Notes under the pieces: model-generated
Seen by the model: the letters and a program-made list of their open reading frames with translations, nothing else
What the model was told of the DNA's origin: nothing
Database searches by the model: none
Made by a program: the position numbers and the translations under genes
Shown: piece by piece, positions 61,850 to 64,000 of the stretch
How the letters are laid out: every line of letters starts with the position of its first letter
Numbering within the stretch: the first letter of the stretch is position 1
NCBI RefSeq assembly: GCF_041381155.1
Contig: NC_091135.1
Span: forward strand, 64,693,067 to 64,757,066
Reading direction: 5' to 3'
DNA: 64,000 nt
DNA from: Argopecten irradians
Taxonomy: Eukaryota; Mollusca; Bivalvia; Pectinida; Pectinidae

Positions 61850-63600
61850 AAAACAGCTGCTTATGTATTGGCAAGAAGAATTAAACCACTGATGCAACGC
61901 CTGGTAAGTACATATCAAAACGGAGATATTAAAAACAGATTTCCTGGTTATAACATAAGACAAATTCATGACATTATAGATTATTCAAAGAAATTTTAGA
62001 TTTCACTAAAGCGTTTGATACGAAAGAGTGGGATTATGTTTGGATGTTTAGATAAGTTTGGTTTGGGCTAATCTTTTATTAAATGGGTTTAGATGTTATA
62101 ATATAAAAGGCTGTGTTAAATATAATAACTGGTTCACCGGAAGTTAGGTAGTGTCACGTGGTATCAGGCGAGTTTGCCCCCTCTCATTTTGACCTTCGTC
62201 GTAGCAACGGAAGTACTTGCTCAGAAAATGAAAACTGATGCAAACATGAGTGGTATCAAAATAAGAAATAGAAAAATAATAATCTCCCAACTAGCCGATG
62301 ACACTACATTATTTATGTGGTATAGGGACATCAATACAGCATTATATATTGTTGAACAGTTTGGAAAAGTATCTGGTTTAAAAGTAAACAAATCTAAAAC
62401 AGAGGGGTTGTACTTGGGTTGTAACAAAATACCACAAATAACGCATTAAGTAAGTGTTCAATATGTAAGAATCGATCAAATTAAGGAAATTGAAAGGAAT
62501 ATTATCGATTTATTTGGAACGATGGACCAGAGCGTGTTAAAGGTAGTATAATGATTGGTGATAAATCGGAAGGTGGTCCGTTTATTCCAAATGTTGAATC
62601 CCATGTTGATGTTTTAAATGTATCCCGGATAACAAGGTTATTATCTACTGAAGATTCATTTTGGAAAGTGATTCCAAATTAGCATTTGGAAAAACTAGGT
62701 GGAACCAGAATATTGTTTCAAATATTTCCGGAACACATACGCAATCTTCCAAAAAAAGATGTTCCAAAATATTACATCAATATATTGCAATCGTGGTTGA
62801 AACTCGGGTAATACCACTCGTTGGTTATAATTATCGAGATATTTTTCGAGAGGTCATATGGGGAAACAAATACAATATACATCAAAATTAATGGAAGTTC
62901 CCTTGACTACAATACATGGATTGAATCTGATCTAATCTTCATTAATGATATAATTGGTAATGACGGAATAGATGAATTGAAAATTCATCGGCAATTAAAA
63001 GAAACAAGAAATTGGATAAGTGAAGTAATTCAGGTAAAGAAAGCTATTCCAAAAGAATGGGAAGATTATTTTTCGTAATGTAGAGGTATGTGAGAAGGTA
63101 TTTTTCAACTAGAAAATACTGGTTTGATTTATCATGAATTCTTTGAATTTATCAATAATATCGTCATAGAGAATGATGAAAAGATATACACAAATGGAAA
63201 CTATTTAATAATATCCTTCAAAATGGAATTTTGCTTAAAAGATGGAATATTATTGAAGATGATTCAGGTTTGATATGTAAAATTAGGATGATTATAAACA
63301 CTATTTATTGAATGTCAATGTGTAGATGCTTTGTGGAATTTAATCGATATAATTTTAGAAAAATATCACTACAATGTATAATTAATGAAAATGATATTCA
63401 TTGTTATAGGTTATAAGATTGCTGGTAAGAATTACAGCGAAATTAATGTCTTTTTTTCTTGATTATACAATATACAAATGTAAAAACATTATCATATTTC
63501 TAACAGAAGAGTTGACAATTGTTCTATAGTTTCCCTATTCAAATTATTTCTCGATAGAAAGCTATTGTTACAACGATACAGAGATATGAAATTATCAAAG
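61850..63600 (+). pseudogene. Decayed L1/Tx1-like LINE ORF2 (reverse transcriptase to C-terminal region)
   Basis: Consecutive RT blocks appear in shifting frames. Near 61850-61990 is ARRIKPLMQRLVSTYQNGDI, ending IDYSKKF. Near 62000 is LDFTKAFDTKEWDY (the first catalytic Asp block). Near 62160 is a broken SRG-type stretch. At 62290-62330 is SQLADDTTLFMW (the ADD catalytic block), then VSGLKVNKSKTEGLYLG. Near 62560 is DKSEGGPFIPNVESHVDVL. At 62850-63078 is INGSSLDYNTWIESDLIFI then AIPKEWEDYF, and near 63310 FIECQCVDALWN. Many stops and frameshifts mean it is dead. No endonuclease domain or 5' end is seen, so it is probably 5'-truncated. Confidence 0.85.
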
Positions 63601-63739
63601 AATATGTCAATTAACCTAATTGAAGAACAGAATAGTTAAAAAAAATGATTAAAAAATAAATGAAAAGGACATTTGCAATGATGATAAATTTTGTGGCTCT
63701 GAGCGCTTCGCGTTCAAAATATAGTTATAACAGTTTAAT

Positions 63740-64000
63740 GTATAGATTTTATATGTAAAAGATGGTGGTTACGGTTGAGACGAGATGAGGTGAAAGTGAA
63801 ATGGCGGTTGAGCCGAGATGGTGGTAGAAGTGAGATGGCGGTAGAAGTAAGATAGCGGTTGAGACGAGATGGTGATAGTAGTGACATGGCGGTAGAAATG
63901 ACAGCGGTGGAGTGATATGGCGGCTGAGACGAGGTGACTAAAATGATATGGTGAGATGTTGGTTGATACATATACGAGATGCTAGTGGGGATACGAGCGG
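63740..64000. repeat. Degenerate purine-rich minisatellite at the right edge
   Basis: Irregular GAGATGGCGGTAGAAGT / GAGACGAGATGG-like units of about 15-20 bp on the plus strand; runs out of the window. The matching minus-strand 78-codon frame is a repeat artefact. Confidence 0.75.

Overview
The window looks like nuclear DNA of a mollusc, most likely a bivalve. It is AT-rich, its genes have GT-AG introns (one GC-AG), and it carries Helentron-type elements with ~157/172-bp internal repeats, a (GGAC)n tract and a terminal hairpin, plus tRNA-derived SINEs, many foldback MITEs and an intronless Cys-loop receptor gene. The species cannot be named from this sequence. About 22 kb (roughly a third) is three tandem arrays: a 54-bp minisatellite (253-4380), a 23-bp satellite (18928-25300) and a 41-bp satellite (35049-46729).

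Left part, minus strand, 15.4 kb down to the left edge: five coding exons of the proteasome assembly chaperone 2 gene (PSMG2), each in phase with the next. The last exon or exons lie beyond the left edge. Introns hold a TIR element with a 5-bp target duplication (8049-9191), a TTAA-flanked element (10472-14265) with a nested Helentron-like element, a SINE, and a cluster of dispersed 13-mers near CAGATACGTTACC. The 54-bp minisatellite sits directly on the 3' side of exon 5. Its unit is a copy of the exon 5/intron 5 junction, so the intron carries dozens of duplicated splice-donor-like sites.

Middle (15.4-30 kb): no confident gene. It holds MITEs, SINE pieces, a secretory-looking frame broken by one TGA, the 23-bp satellite with a foldback inserted, a second Helentron-like element and a large inverted repeat.

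30.2-34.9 kb, plus strand: four exons of a flavin-containing monooxygenase (FAD motif, FMO signature and NADPH motif). The gene stops at 218 codons, where the 11.7-kb 41-bp satellite begins. The C-terminal half was not found on the far side.

48.5-52.9 kb, plus strand: a small secreted cysteine-rich protein. A signal-peptide exon is followed by four one-repeat exons, all with phase-1 introns, resembling single-VWC-type proteins. It has two possible last exons giving 160 or 193 residues. The final intron holds Tc1/mariner, LINE and Helentron-repeat remnants.

Right part: intergenic repeats (54-59 kb), a complete intronless Cys-loop (nicotinic-receptor-like) subunit at 59660-60916, a decayed L1/Tx1-like LINE (61.85-63.6 kb) and a purine-rich minisatellite at the right edge. 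The genes appear to be independent neighbours, not a functional cluster.
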